Origin: Amorphus sp040750475
Lineage (GTDB): Bacteria; Pseudomonadota; Alphaproteobacteria; Rhizobiales; Amorphaceae
Direction: 5' to 3'
Length of the DNA stretch: 64,000 nt
NCBI RefSeq assembly: GCF_040750475.1
Contig: NZ_JABJVY010000008.1
Coordinates: forward strand, 124,001-188,000
Shown: piece by piece, positions 16,318 through 24,370 of the stretch
How the letters are laid out: the number at the start of each line of letters is the position of its first letter
How positions within the stretch are numbered: the first letter of the stretch is position 1
Notes under the pieces: generated by a model
Told to the model about the DNA's origin: nothing
Seen by the model: the letters and a program-made list of their open reading frames with translations, nothing else
The model's database searches: none
Program-made: the position numbers and the translations under genes

Positions 16318-17349
16318 TCAGTTCATATAGCCGTCGTCGTCCGGGTCGCCGAGCTCGATCTCGCCCCGCCCCGCCATTTCCAGCGCAAGGTCGGTGATCA
16401 GGCGGCGGGCCTCGGCGATGTCGCGCTGGGAGGACGCCTCGCTGTTCTGGATTTCCTGCTCCACCATGCGGCGCACGCGCGAGGCGAGCGACTGCAGGAT
16501 GATGTCGCGGAACTCCGGATTGGCGCCCTTGAGCGCAACCACGACCTTTTCGTTCGGCACCTGGTCGAACAGCGTGGTCCGTGCGCGGGGCGTGAGCCGG
16601 ATGATATCGTCGAAGGTGAACAGGAGTCCCTTCAGGATCTCCGCCGACTTCGGCTTCGACTGGGCGAGGTCTTCCAGGACCTCTTCCATCTGGTCGCGCT
16701 CCATCTTGTTGATGATGTCGGCCATGCGCGCATGGGTGTCGGAACCGGCATTGCGCGAGAAGTTCATCATGAAGTCTTCGTGGATCGTTTTCTCGATGAT
16801 CTGCATGGTCTCATCGACGATCGGCTTGAAGGTGAGCATGCGGCGCGTCAGATCGCTGCGCAGCTCCGAGGGAAGATGCGCCATGACCTTCGCCGCGCAG
16901 CCAGACTTTACCTTGGACAGGATTAGCGCAGCTGTCTGCGGATGCTCTTTGACCAGGTAGGAGGCGAGGGACTGCTCGGCGACCTGCGAGATCCGGTCCC
17001 AGATCGAATGGTTCTGGCTGCCCAGAACGTCATTCATGATCTGCCTGACCTCGTCGGGATCCAGAATCCCGCTCAGGAGCTTTTCGACCGCGTCCGCGTT
17101 GCCGACCAAGCTCGCGCCGGCACCGAATTGGGACGCGAAGTCCTCCACCAGCGCTTCCAGTTGGGTGGAATTGACCGGACGCAGCTCGGCGATCGACCGG
17201 GTCACCATCCGGATCTCGTCGGCGTTGAAATGGCGCATGACCCGCGCGGCCGCCGGCTTGCCCATCGCCATGAGCAAGGCGGCGACACGGTCCGGCCCCT
17301 TCAGCGGGCGCGGTCCTCTGGCGGTGGGTGCAACGGCGGCAGCGGTCAT
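16318..17349 (-). CDS. fliG: Flagellar motor switch protein FliG
   Basis: FliG (343 aa) is the C-ring component that touches MotA and generates torque. The middle domain has the EHPQTAALILSKV motif near residue 134, the C-terminal domain carries the charged torque helix (SLASRVRRMVEQEIQ) near 289-303. Length matches the family. Starts 10 bases after fliN and lies 12 bases before flhB in the C-ring operon. Confidence 0.98.
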   Translation of the reverse strand: MTAAAVAPTARGPRPLKGPDRVAALLMAMGKPAAARVMRHFNADEIRMVTRSIAELRPVNSTQLEALVEDFASQFGAGASLVGNADAVEKLLSGILDPDEVRQIMNDVLGSQNHSIWDRISQVAEQSLASYLVKEHPQTAALILSKVKSGCAAKVMAHLPSELRSDLTRRMLTFKPIVDETMQIIEKTIHEDFMMNFSRNAGSDTHARMADIINKMERDQMEEVLEDLAQSKPKSAEILKGLLFTFDDIIRLTPRARTTLFDQVPNEKVVVALKGANPEFRDIILQSLASRVRRMVEQEIQNSEASSQRDIAEARRLITDLALEMAGRGEIELGDPDDDGYMN

Positions 17350-17359
17350 GGCGAAGGAC

Positions 17360-17722
17360 CTAGCTGTTCATCTCGGAACCGGGCGGGCCGACGATCTCCG
17401 TCAGCGACACGCCGAAGCGAGAGTTGTCGTCTTCCACGACCACGACCTCGCCGCGGGCGATCACGCGACCATTGACGACCACGTCCACAGGCTCGCCGAC
17501 GCGGTGGTCGAGCGGAACGATCGCGCCCCGACCGAGCTTCATCAGGTTGGCGACCGGCATCGTCGCCGAGCCGAGGACCACCTGCATCAAAACCGGAATG
17601 CGCAAAATGGAATCGAGATTGCGGGCGGTGCCGAAATTCCACTTTTCGGCGGCCTCCGCAGGCACCTCGTGGCTGGGGTCGGCGAAAGGGTCCACCATGG
17701 CATCTTCATCGTTCACGGACAT
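17360..17722 (-). CDS. fliN: Flagellar motor switch protein FliN
   Basis: FliN (120 aa) forms the bottom of the C ring with FliM and FliG. After an acidic N terminus (DEDAMVDPFADPSHE), the SpoA domain spans about 42-115 with the family pattern ILRIPVLMQVVLG, then LGRGAIVPLDHRVGEPVDV and GEVVVVEDDNSRFGVSLTEI. It follows the small membrane protein gene by 33 bases. Confidence 0.96.
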   Translation of the reverse strand: MSVNDEDAMVDPFADPSHEVPAEAAEKWNFGTARNLDSILRIPVLMQVVLGSATMPVANLMKLGRGAIVPLDHRVGEPVDVVVNGRVIARGEVVVVEDDNSRFGVSLTEIVGPPGSEMNS

Positions 17723-17755
17723 GAAAGCGGTTCCTTAGAATGGTCGGCGCGGGGA

Positions 17756-18049
17756 TCAGCGGGGGGTGTCCAGAGCGGATGCGCGGGTGCGGGCATCGAT
17801 CGTGGCGACCAACGCCTCCGCCTGGTCGATGCGCACCGCGAGATCCAGTGCGGTCGCGCGCCCGTCGGCATTGAGGGCTTCGACGGCCGTCCGCGCGGCC
17901 GCTAGCGCGTCCTCGGTTTCGCAGAAGATGCGGCGATAGTCGCCAAGCGCGACGTCGAGCCGCCTCAGACGGCGATACATCAGCGCCGCGAACACGCTCG
18001 TGACGACAAGGGCCACCAGAAGCGTGGCGTCAACGAGGTAGGATGTCAT
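17756..18049 (-). CDS. Small membrane protein with a coiled coil, between fliM and fliN
   Basis: A 97-aa protein with one N-terminal membrane segment (about 7-25, LLVALVVTSVFAALMYRRL), a positive stop-transfer stretch (RRLRRLD) and an Ala/Glu/Arg helix to the end. It starts inside the end of fliM (20-base overlap) with AGGAG 7 bases upstream, so it is coupled to fliM and sits between two C-ring genes. I cannot name it with confidence; small proteins of this shape (for example those grouped as DUF6468) occur in alphaproteobacterial flagellar loci. A role at the inner face of the motor is inference. Confidence 0.75.
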   Translation of the reverse strand: MTSYLVDATLLVALVVTSVFAALMYRRLRRLDVALGDYRRIFCETEDALAAARTAVEALNADGRATALDLAVRIDQAEALVATIDARTRASALDTPR

Positions 18050-18962
18050 CGATGAACTCCTGCTCCTGGTCGATCAAATCGTCGATCCGAAGTTGATAGC
18101 TGCCTTCCGCTTGGCCCAACTCGCACCAGAAGAGCTGCTCGCTTGAGCTCACCAGCTTGACGCGGGAGCGCGGCGTGGCGTTGAGATGCAGCACTTGGCC
18201 GACCTTGAGCCGGGAAATCTCGTCCAGCGAAATCTCCCGCGATTCCAGGATGGCGTTGAGCGTCACCTGGGTCTTCTGGATCTCCGTTCCGATCTGCTTG
18301 ACCCAGGCGGGATCGCGCACCGAGGAATCCCCGGTGAATGCACGCGCCAGCGTTTGGCGCATCGGCGTCAGCGCCGATTGCGGGATCATCAGAAACATCT
18401 CGCCGCCGCGGTTGATCGCCTGCAGCAGGAACTTCGCCACCACCGACTGGTTGTTGCGCCGGCCCATGACAGCGAAGTCGAGACGGGTCTCCAGGCGCTC
18501 GAACCGAAAGCTGGTGTCGGAGACGAGCGAGAAGGATTCCTTCATCGCCTTCGCCACCAGCTCGAACAGCGTCTGGCAAATGCGCATTTCGATGTTGGTG
18601 AACGGCCGCTCATCGTCGATCGGCGGCTCGGAGCCGTCGGAGCCGAACAGGGCTTCCACCATGGTGAAGACGAAGTCGCGATCGAACCCCACCAGGACGT
18701 GCGAGTCCCATCCCGGAGCGTTGAAGACGCCGACGACCGCGTTGCCCTCATACTCCTCGAGCACGTCGCCAATGCGGCCACTCTCGATATGGCTCAGCGA
18801 ATAGTAGCACTGCGAGGCTGCCAGGTGCCGCATGCTGTCGGCAACATGGGTGGTGACGCGATCGAAGATCACATGCAGCATTGGAAGCCGGTCGAGCGAA
18901 AGGCCGGCCGCGTCCAAAAGCATGTCGCGGATATCGCCCGCGGAAGGGCTGTGAGCGTTCAT
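18030..18962 (-). CDS. fliM: Flagellar motor switch protein FliM
   Basis: FliM (310 aa) is the C-ring protein that binds CheY and controls rotation direction or speed. The middle domain (about 25-210) carries the GDVLEEYEGNAVVGVF and GEMFLMIPQSAL segments; the C-terminal SpoA domain (about 225-300) is homologous to FliN (LNAILESREISLDEISRLKVGQVL). ATG 18962 lies 4 bases after the motA stop; the frame is open further upstream but that part overlaps motA. Rhizobial FliM proteins are diverged and this one lacks a clear N-terminal CheY-binding LSQ-type motif. Confidence 0.94.
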   Translation of the reverse strand: MNAHSPSAGDIRDMLLDAAGLSLDRLPMLHVIFDRVTTHVADSMRHLAASQCYYSLSHIESGRIGDVLEEYEGNAVVGVFNAPGWDSHVLVGFDRDFVFTMVEALFGSDGSEPPIDDERPFTNIEMRICQTLFELVAKAMKESFSLVSDTSFRFERLETRLDFAVMGRRNNQSVVAKFLLQAINRGGEMFLMIPQSALTPMRQTLARAFTGDSSVRDPAWVKQIGTEIQKTQVTLNAILESREISLDEISRLKVGQVLHLNATPRSRVKLVSSSEQLFWCELGQAEGSYQLRIDDLIDQEQEFIDDILPR

Positions 18963-18966
18963 CGGT

Positions 18967-19854
18967 CTAGGCCGCCTGCTGGAGCGCCGCGCCGGAGCCG
19001 GGCGTGTTGGCGATAGCGTCGTTCTCAACGTCGTCGATGGACGGCCGCTCGGCGGCCGAGATCGTCTTGCGACCGTGCTCCAGCGCGATCTGCGGCAAGG
19101 CACCGTTCATGTAGGCGATCAGCGTCTGCTTGGTGATGATGTAGGGCTGACACTGCTTCTCGCGGGTGACCTTGATCTTGGTCGCCAGCGGCGAAAGCAT
19201 CGCATAGGACGAGAAGATGCCGACGAAGGTGCCGATCAGGGCCGAGCCGATATAGTGGCCGAGGATCTCCGGCGACTGGTCGATCGCGCCCATCGCCTTC
19301 ACGATGCCGAGCACGGCCGCGCAGATGCCGATCGCCGGCAACGCTTCGGCCACGGTGCTGACCGCGTTGTACGGCTTGGTCTTGTACTTCTTGATGGTGG
19401 AGATTTCCTGCTCCATCAGCGCCTCGATCTCGTGCGAGCGGGCGTTGCCGATTAGGATCAACCGGACATAGTCGCAGATATACTGCGTGAGATACTTATC
19501 TTTCTGGATCTTCGGGTAGTGCTGGAAGATCGGCGAATTGTCGGGATCGTCGATATGACCCTCGACCTCGTTGCGCGGCTTGGAGCGCAGCTCGCGCATG
19601 AGGGAGAACAGCAGGCCGAGAAGGGCGAGATAGTCGGCCTTCTTCGGTCCGGCGCCCTTGATCGCCTCCAGCATGCCCTTGCCGGTGTCTTTGATGACCG
19701 ACATCGGGTTGGCGATGATGAAGGTGCCGAGCGCGATGCCGCCGATGATGACGTACTCGAACGGCTGCCAGATGACTTCGATGTGTCCGCCCATCGCCAT
19801 GAAGCCTCCAGCCATGGAGGCAATACCGACGACAAGCCCGATGAGAACGCCCAA
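18967..19854 (-). CDS. motA: Flagellar motor stator protein MotA
   Basis: MotA (295 aa) is the proton-channel stator subunit with four membrane segments (about 2-22, 33-51, 170-190, 203-223). The cytoplasmic loop keeps the charged residues that meet FliG (LMRELRSKPRNEVEGHIDDP) and the conserved proline region EALPAIGICAAVLG. It starts the motA-fliM-fliN-fliG-flhB operon; motB is at 1540-2754. A GCAAG motif lies 42 bases upstream of its start, in the divergent region facing the DUF1217 gene. Confidence 0.98.
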   Translation of the reverse strand: MGVLIGLVVGIASMAGGFMAMGGHIEVIWQPFEYVIIGGIALGTFIIANPMSVIKDTGKGMLEAIKGAGPKKADYLALLGLLFSLMRELRSKPRNEVEGHIDDPDNSPIFQHYPKIQKDKYLTQYICDYVRLILIGNARSHEIEALMEQEISTIKKYKTKPYNAVSTVAEALPAIGICAAVLGIVKAMGAIDQSPEILGHYIGSALIGTFVGIFSSYAMLSPLATKIKVTREKQCQPYIITKQTLIAYMNGALPQIALEHGRKTISAAERPSIDDVENDAIANTPGSGAALQQAA

Positions 19855-19895
19855 GGGTCCACTCCTTCCCGATAAGAGTGGCGCACTCTAGGCGT

Positions 19896-19908
19896 GGCTA
19901 GCTTGCGC
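19896..19908 (-). promoter_or_regulatory. Flagellar GCAAG motif upstream of motA
   Basis: Minus strand GCGCAAGCTAGCC in the motA/DUF1217 divergent region, followed by a CTAGAGTG that resembles the CTAGTGTCG found after the same motif at flgE. Inferred activator site or promoter element. Confidence 0.5.
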
Positions 19909-20040
19909 GAGGCTGATCGTCCGCATGCCCTCGCGCGCGTGCGCTCCCATAAAGCCGCATGATCGCCGATCGGCGCCGCACCGGGCGTTTCGGGCGATCG
20001 GACTCGGTCTCGATCATCCCTGCGGCGGGCCGGCAGTTTC

Positions 20041-20054
20041 GCGCAAGCCTGGCC
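20041..20054 (+). promoter_or_regulatory. Flagellar GCAAG motif upstream of the DUF1217-flgF-fliI unit
   Basis: Plus strand GCGCAAGCCTGGCC, 34 bases before the DUF1217 start. With the motA site on the other strand, it gives each direction of the divergent region its own copy. Confidence 0.5.
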
Positions 20055-20087
20055 GGCGATCCTTGATCCAACCATCGAGGATGGACC

Positions 20088-20864
20088 ATGATCTCGACCT
20101 ACACGTCCTATCGTCTCGCAACGCGCGATCTCGACCGTACGCTGGCCATGAAAGCGGCGGAGAAACCGGTCGCGCTGGAGACAAAGTACTATCTGGAGAA
20201 TATCTCCAAGGTGAAGTCGGTCGACGACTTCCTCGGCGACACGCGCCTGTTCCGCTACGCGATGAACGCGTTCGGACTTCAGGATATGGCCCACGCCAAG
20301 GGCTATATGCGCAAGATCCTCAGCGAGAGCCTCGCCGACGAGAAGAGCCTGGTCAATCGTGTAAACGACGACCGTTTCAAGTCGTTCGCGGAGACCTTCA
20401 ACTTCGTCGACAAGGGCGAAGAGGCCATCCAGGCGGACGCCGCCCGCCAGGGCGTCGTCGACCGGTTCGTGCGCCAGACCCTGGAGGTCGATCTCGGCAC
20501 GGAGAACGAAGCGGTCCGGCTCGCGCTCTACTTCCAGCGTTCGGTGGGCGACATCAAGTCCGGTTACTCCATTCTGGCCGATAACGCGCTGATGGAGGTC
20601 GTCTACACCGCGCTCGGCTTTCCCGACGAGATGAAGGGCGCCGACATCGACAAGCAGGCTGCCTCGATCGAGAAGCGTCTCGATCTGGACAAGCTGAAGG
20701 ACCCGAAAGAGCTGGAGAAGTTCTTGGTCCGCTTCTCCTCCATGTGGGACCTGAAACAGGGCACCCCGGCCTCCCCGATCCTGTCGCTGTTTTCCAATCA
20801 GTCGATGCCGTCGATCGGCCTCGACCTCGCCATGACCTTACAGCAGTTCAAGCGCGGAGGCTGA
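20088..20864 (+). CDS. DUF1217 family flagellar protein
   Basis: A soluble helical protein of 258 aa. It opens with MISTYTSYRLATRDLDRTLAMKA and has repeated Ala/Lys/Leu-rich helices (KSVDDFLGDTRLFRYAMNAFGL near 42-63, then GYMRKILSESLADEKSL), which is the pattern of DUF1217, a family found next to flgF in rhizobial flagellar loci. Its function is not established; a role in rod or hook assembly is suggested only by position. It leads the right arm, 6 bases before flgF. Confidence 0.88.
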   Translation: MISTYTSYRLATRDLDRTLAMKAAEKPVALETKYYLENISKVKSVDDFLGDTRLFRYAMNAFGLQDMAHAKGYMRKILSESLADEKSLVNRVNDDRFKSFAETFNFVDKGEEAIQADAARQGVVDRFVRQTLEVDLGTENEAVRLALYFQRSVGDIKSGYSILADNALMEVVYTALGFPDEMKGADIDKQAASIEKRLDLDKLKDPKELEKFLVRFSSMWDLKQGTPASPILSLFSNQSMPSIGLDLAMTLQQFKRGG

Positions 20865-20870
20865 CCGACT

Positions 20871-21596
20871 ATGTCATCCGGAATCTATGTCGGCCTGTCC
20901 GCCCAGATCGCGCTCGATCGCCGCTTGGCGACGGTCGCCAACAACGTCGCCAATATGAACACCACCGGCTTTCGCGCCGAAGAGGTCCGGTTCGACACCG
21001 TTCTCTCCAAGCTCGGCACGCGCGAGGTCGCCTACTCCTCTCCCGGTGAAACCTATATCTCGCGCCAACCCGGCCAGGTCACCTACACCGGCAACACCCT
21101 GGACGTGGCGATCGACGGCGACGGATGGTTCGCGATCGACACCGCCGCCGGCCCCGCCTACACCCGCGACGGCCGCATGCAGTTGTCGGAGTCCGGCGAC
21201 CTCCTCTCCGTGGAAGGCCACGCCATCCTGGATTCCGGCGGCGCCCCGATTGCGCTCGATCCACGCGGCGGCGAAGTCACCATCGGACGCGACGGCATGC
21301 TCACCCAGGACGGTCGCCAGATGGGGTCCCTGGGCGTGTTCCTGCTGCCGGACACCGCTAAGCTCTCGCGCTACGGCGATACCGCCATCCTCTCCGATCA
21401 GGAAGGTTTGCCGGTGGAGGACCGCGTCGCCAACGGCGTCAAGCAGGGTTACGTCGAGGGCGCCAACGTCAATCCCGTCCTGGAAATGACCAAGCTCATC
21501 ATGATCTCGCGCACCTTCGACAGTGCGGCCTCGGCCGTCGCGGAAAGCGAGGACACGCAGAAACAGGCAATCCAGGCTCTCGGACCGACCTCGTAA
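20871..21596 (+). CDS. flgF: Proximal rod protein FlgF
   Basis: FlgF (241 aa), a rod subunit. N-terminal LATVANNVANMNTTGFRAEE at about 19-38 and C-terminal GANVNPVLEMTKLIMISRTFDSA near 203-225 are the rod-protein signatures; between them the FlgE/F/G core with DVAIDGDGWFAIDT. Its length separates it from FlgG (262 aa). Followed by fliI after 36 bases. Confidence 0.95.
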   Translation: MSSGIYVGLSAQIALDRRLATVANNVANMNTTGFRAEEVRFDTVLSKLGTREVAYSSPGETYISRQPGQVTYTGNTLDVAIDGDGWFAIDTAAGPAYTRDGRMQLSESGDLLSVEGHAILDSGGAPIALDPRGGEVTIGRDGMLTQDGRQMGSLGVFLLPDTAKLSRYGDTAILSDQEGLPVEDRVANGVKQGYVEGANVNPVLEMTKLIMISRTFDSAASAVAESEDTQKQAIQALGPTS

Positions 21597-21632
21597 ACCG
21601 CTCCGAGTTGAACCGACGTGGAACCTCAAAAA

Positions 21633-22955
21633 ATGAACCCGCTCACGCGCCTCGCCGCGACCGTGGAAGAGGCGCTCGCGGAGCTCCCCGTCGTGCGCGT
21701 CGGGGGCACCGTCACCGACGTGTCGCCGACCGCCTACCGGGTTGCCGGATTGTCGTCGTTCGTGAAGCTCGGCGACCGGGTCGGTGTACGCGACGGCAAC
21801 CGGCTCATCGCCGGCGAAGCGATCCGGATCGATCGTGACACCGTCTCCGTCAAGCCTTTCGAGGATCGCATTGCCGTCGGCGTCGGCGCCACCGCGTTTC
21901 GGATGGGCGCCATGGGCCTCAGGCCGCATCCCGACTGGATCGGCCGAGTTGTGAACGCGCTCGGTGATCCGCTCGACGGCGGCGGCCCGCTTGCCCGTGG
22001 CGATCGGACCATGCCAGCCGACCGAGAGCCGCCTGCGGCGATGACGCGCGCGCGCATCGATAAGCCGCTGCGCACCGGCATCAAGGTGATCGATCTCTTC
22101 ACCCCGATCTGCGAGGGCCAGCGCATCGGCATCTTCGCCGGCTCCGGTGTCGGCAAGTCGACCATGCTGGCCATGATAGCCCGCGCCGAAAGCTTCGATG
22201 TGGTGGTGGTCGGCCTGGTGGGCGAACGCGGCCGCGAGGTGCGGGAGTTTCTGGAAGGTCCGCTGAAGGATAACCGCGCCAAATCGGTGGTGATCGTCTC
22301 CACCGGCGACGAAAGCCCGATGATGCGCCGGCTTGCGCCCCAGTCGGCGACGGCGGTGGCGGAATATTTCCGCGACCTGGGCAAATCGGTGCTGCTGATC
22401 ATCGATTCGGTGACGCGTTACGCCCATGCCGCCCGCGACGTGGCGCTTGCCGCCGGCGAGCCGGCAGTGGCGCGCGGCTATGCGCCGAGCACCTTTTCCG
22501 AGCTGCCCCGCCTTCTGGAGCGGGCCGGACCAGGCGCGGAAGGGGCCGGCACCATCACCGGCATCTTTTCGGTGCTGGTGGACGGCGACGACCACAACGA
22601 TCCAGTCGCCGATTCCATTCGCGGCACCCTCGACGGCCATGTCGTTCTCGACCGCGCGATCGCCGACCAGGGCCGCTTTCCGGCCGTCAACGTGCTGGGC
22701 TCGATCTCGCGTCTGGCCGAACTGGTCTGGAGCAAGGAGCAGCGGGAGCTGGTGCGTCGTCTGCGCGGCATGATCGCCCGCTTCGAGGACACGCGCGATC
22801 TCAGGCTGATGGGCGGCTATCACGCCGGCAGCGATCCCGACCTGGACCAGGCGGTCGCGCTGGTTCCGAAAGTCTACGAGGCGCTGCGCCAGAGCCCCGA
22901 CACCGGCCTGGTGCGCGACGCCTTCTCCGATCTCGCCCAACTCATGCGCGGCTGA
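21633..22955 (+). CDS. fliI: Flagellar export ATPase FliI
   Basis: FliI (440 aa) hydrolyses ATP to unfold and load substrates at the export gate. Walker A GSGVGKST near 163-170, Walker B LLIIDSVTRYAHA near 252, the family segment GYAPSTFSELPRLLERAG near 285. Full length. ATG 21633 is chosen; a GTG five codons upstream (21618) is also in frame, and neither has a strong ribosome binding site. It is separated from its regulator fliH, which is in the left arm at 2765-3388. Confidence 0.97.
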   Translation: MNPLTRLAATVEEALAELPVVRVGGTVTDVSPTAYRVAGLSSFVKLGDRVGVRDGNRLIAGEAIRIDRDTVSVKPFEDRIAVGVGATAFRMGAMGLRPHPDWIGRVVNALGDPLDGGGPLARGDRTMPADREPPAAMTRARIDKPLRTGIKVIDLFTPICEGQRIGIFAGSGVGKSTMLAMIARAESFDVVVVGLVGERGREVREFLEGPLKDNRAKSVVIVSTGDESPMMRRLAPQSATAVAEYFRDLGKSVLLIIDSVTRYAHAARDVALAAGEPAVARGYAPSTFSELPRLLERAGPGAEGAGTITGIFSVLVDGDDHNDPVADSIRGTLDGHVVLDRAIADQGRFPAVNVLGSISRLAELVWSKEQRELVRRLRGMIARFEDTRDLRLMGGYHAGSDPDLDQAVALVPKVYEALRQSPDTGLVRDAFSDLAQLMRG

Positions 22956-22984
22956 GCCCGACAGCGCCTGCGCGCACCAGCCTC

Positions 22985-22998
22985 GCACAAGCCAACCC
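22985..22998 (+). promoter_or_regulatory. Flagellar GCAAG-type motif upstream of flgE
   Basis: Plus strand GCACAAGCCAACCC, 38 bases before flgE. The unit ACCAGCC begins exactly 11 bases before ACAAGCC, the direct-repeat layout seen at other flagellar units. Confidence 0.5.
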
Positions 22999-23035
22999 CT
23001 TTCTAGTGTCGACGACCTAAGCGGGAGACCAGCTC

Positions 23036-24289
23036 ATGTCCCTTTACGGGCTACTTCGCACCAGCGTGTCGGGCATGAACGCCCAGTCCACCAAGCTATC
23101 CACCATTGGCGACAACGTCGCGAACTCCGATACAGCCGGCTACAAGCGCGCTTCTACGGAGTTCTCGTCGCTTCTCATGGCGAATTCCAAGACCAACTAC
23201 AATTCCGGCTCCGTGGTCTCCAGCATTCGCTACGCGATCAACGAGCAGGGTGCGCTGTCCTACACCACCTCTTCCACCGATCTTGCGGTGCAGGGCGACG
23301 GCTTCTTCGTGGTGAACGACCCGACCGGCATGCCGTTTCTGACCCGCGCCGGCTCGTTCACCCGCGACGGCAACACCGGCAACCTGGTGAACGCCGCCGG
23401 CTTCACGCTGATGGGCTACGACATCAGCGAGGGGGACGCCCAGGGCACGCTCAACGGCTACGCCAATCTGGTACCGATCGACATCTCCGCCATGAACATG
23501 CAGGCGAGCGCGTCGACCACCGGCATCTTCACGGCCAACCTGCCGTCCGATGCCGGCATCGTTGCCGCCGCCGACCTGCCCAGCACCAACGCGGCGACGG
23601 CGGATTACACCGCCAAGTCGTCCATCGTCGTCTACGACGATCTCGGCAGCGAAGTCGTTCTGGACATCTACTTCTCGAAGTCCGCCGACAGCACCTGGGA
23701 GGCCGCCGTCTACGACCAGGCCGACGCCACTCCCGGCTCAAGCTTCCCATACAGCTCCGCCGCCCTGGCCACGCAGACCATGACCTTCGATGCCAACGGC
23801 AACCTCACGAGTGCCGGCACCATGACGATCCCCGTGCCGGGCGGCCAGAATGTCACCGTCGACATCTCCAAGATGACCCAGCTCGCGACCGACTACACCC
23901 CGCTAACGGCGACCGTCGACGGCTCGGCGCCGTCCACCGTCACCGACGTCGAGATCGGCGAGAACGGCATCGTCCAGGCAATCTACGAGAACGGCTCCAA
24001 GGCGGCAGCCTACCGGATCCCGCTCGCCGACGTGCCGAGCCCGGACAAGCTGCAGCCGATGGCCGGCAACATCTTCTCCACGACGCTGGAATCCGGCGAC
24101 GTCACCGTCGGCTTCCCGACCGAATCCGGTCTCGGTTCGCTGGTCTCCGGTGCGCTGGAACAGTCCAACGTCGATCTCGCTACCGAGTTCACCGAGATGA
24201 TCGTCGCCCAGCGCAGCTACACCGGCAACTCGAAGGTCTTCCAGACCGGCAACGAGCTGCTCGACACGCTGATGAACCTCAAGCGCTAA
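23036..24289 (+). CDS. flgE: Flagellar hook protein FlgE
   Basis: FlgE (417 aa) is the hook subunit. N-terminal STIGDNVANSDTAGYKRAST near 21-40, the core DLAVQGDGFFVVND near 83, and the C-terminal SNVDLATEFTEMIVAQRSYTGNSKVF near 378-403. The middle (about 150-330) is the hook-specific Thr/Ser-rich insert. It heads the flgE-flgK-flgL-flaF-flbT-flgD-fliQ unit. Length control would need FliK, which is not in the window. Confidence 0.97.
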   Translation: MSLYGLLRTSVSGMNAQSTKLSTIGDNVANSDTAGYKRASTEFSSLLMANSKTNYNSGSVVSSIRYAINEQGALSYTTSSTDLAVQGDGFFVVNDPTGMPFLTRAGSFTRDGNTGNLVNAAGFTLMGYDISEGDAQGTLNGYANLVPIDISAMNMQASASTTGIFTANLPSDAGIVAAADLPSTNAATADYTAKSSIVVYDDLGSEVVLDIYFSKSADSTWEAAVYDQADATPGSSFPYSSAALATQTMTFDANGNLTSAGTMTIPVPGGQNVTVDISKMTQLATDYTPLTATVDGSAPSTVTDVEIGENGIVQAIYENGSKAAAYRIPLADVPSPDKLQPMAGNIFSTTLESGDVTVGFPTESGLGSLVSGALEQSNVDLATEFTEMIVAQRSYTGNSKVFQTGNELLDTLMNLKR

Positions 24290-24370
24290 CCAATAAATCG
24301 ATCGCGATGAGGCTTGGTCTGATCCGACCAAAGCCGATCGTGATTATCCCGACAAAGGGGAGACGAGAAC

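Noticed and set aside
20874..22988. A very long open frame on the minus strand opposite flgF and fliI
   Set aside because: It is the mirror of two certain flagellar genes in GC-rich DNA; the translation has no family features and no ribosome binding site.
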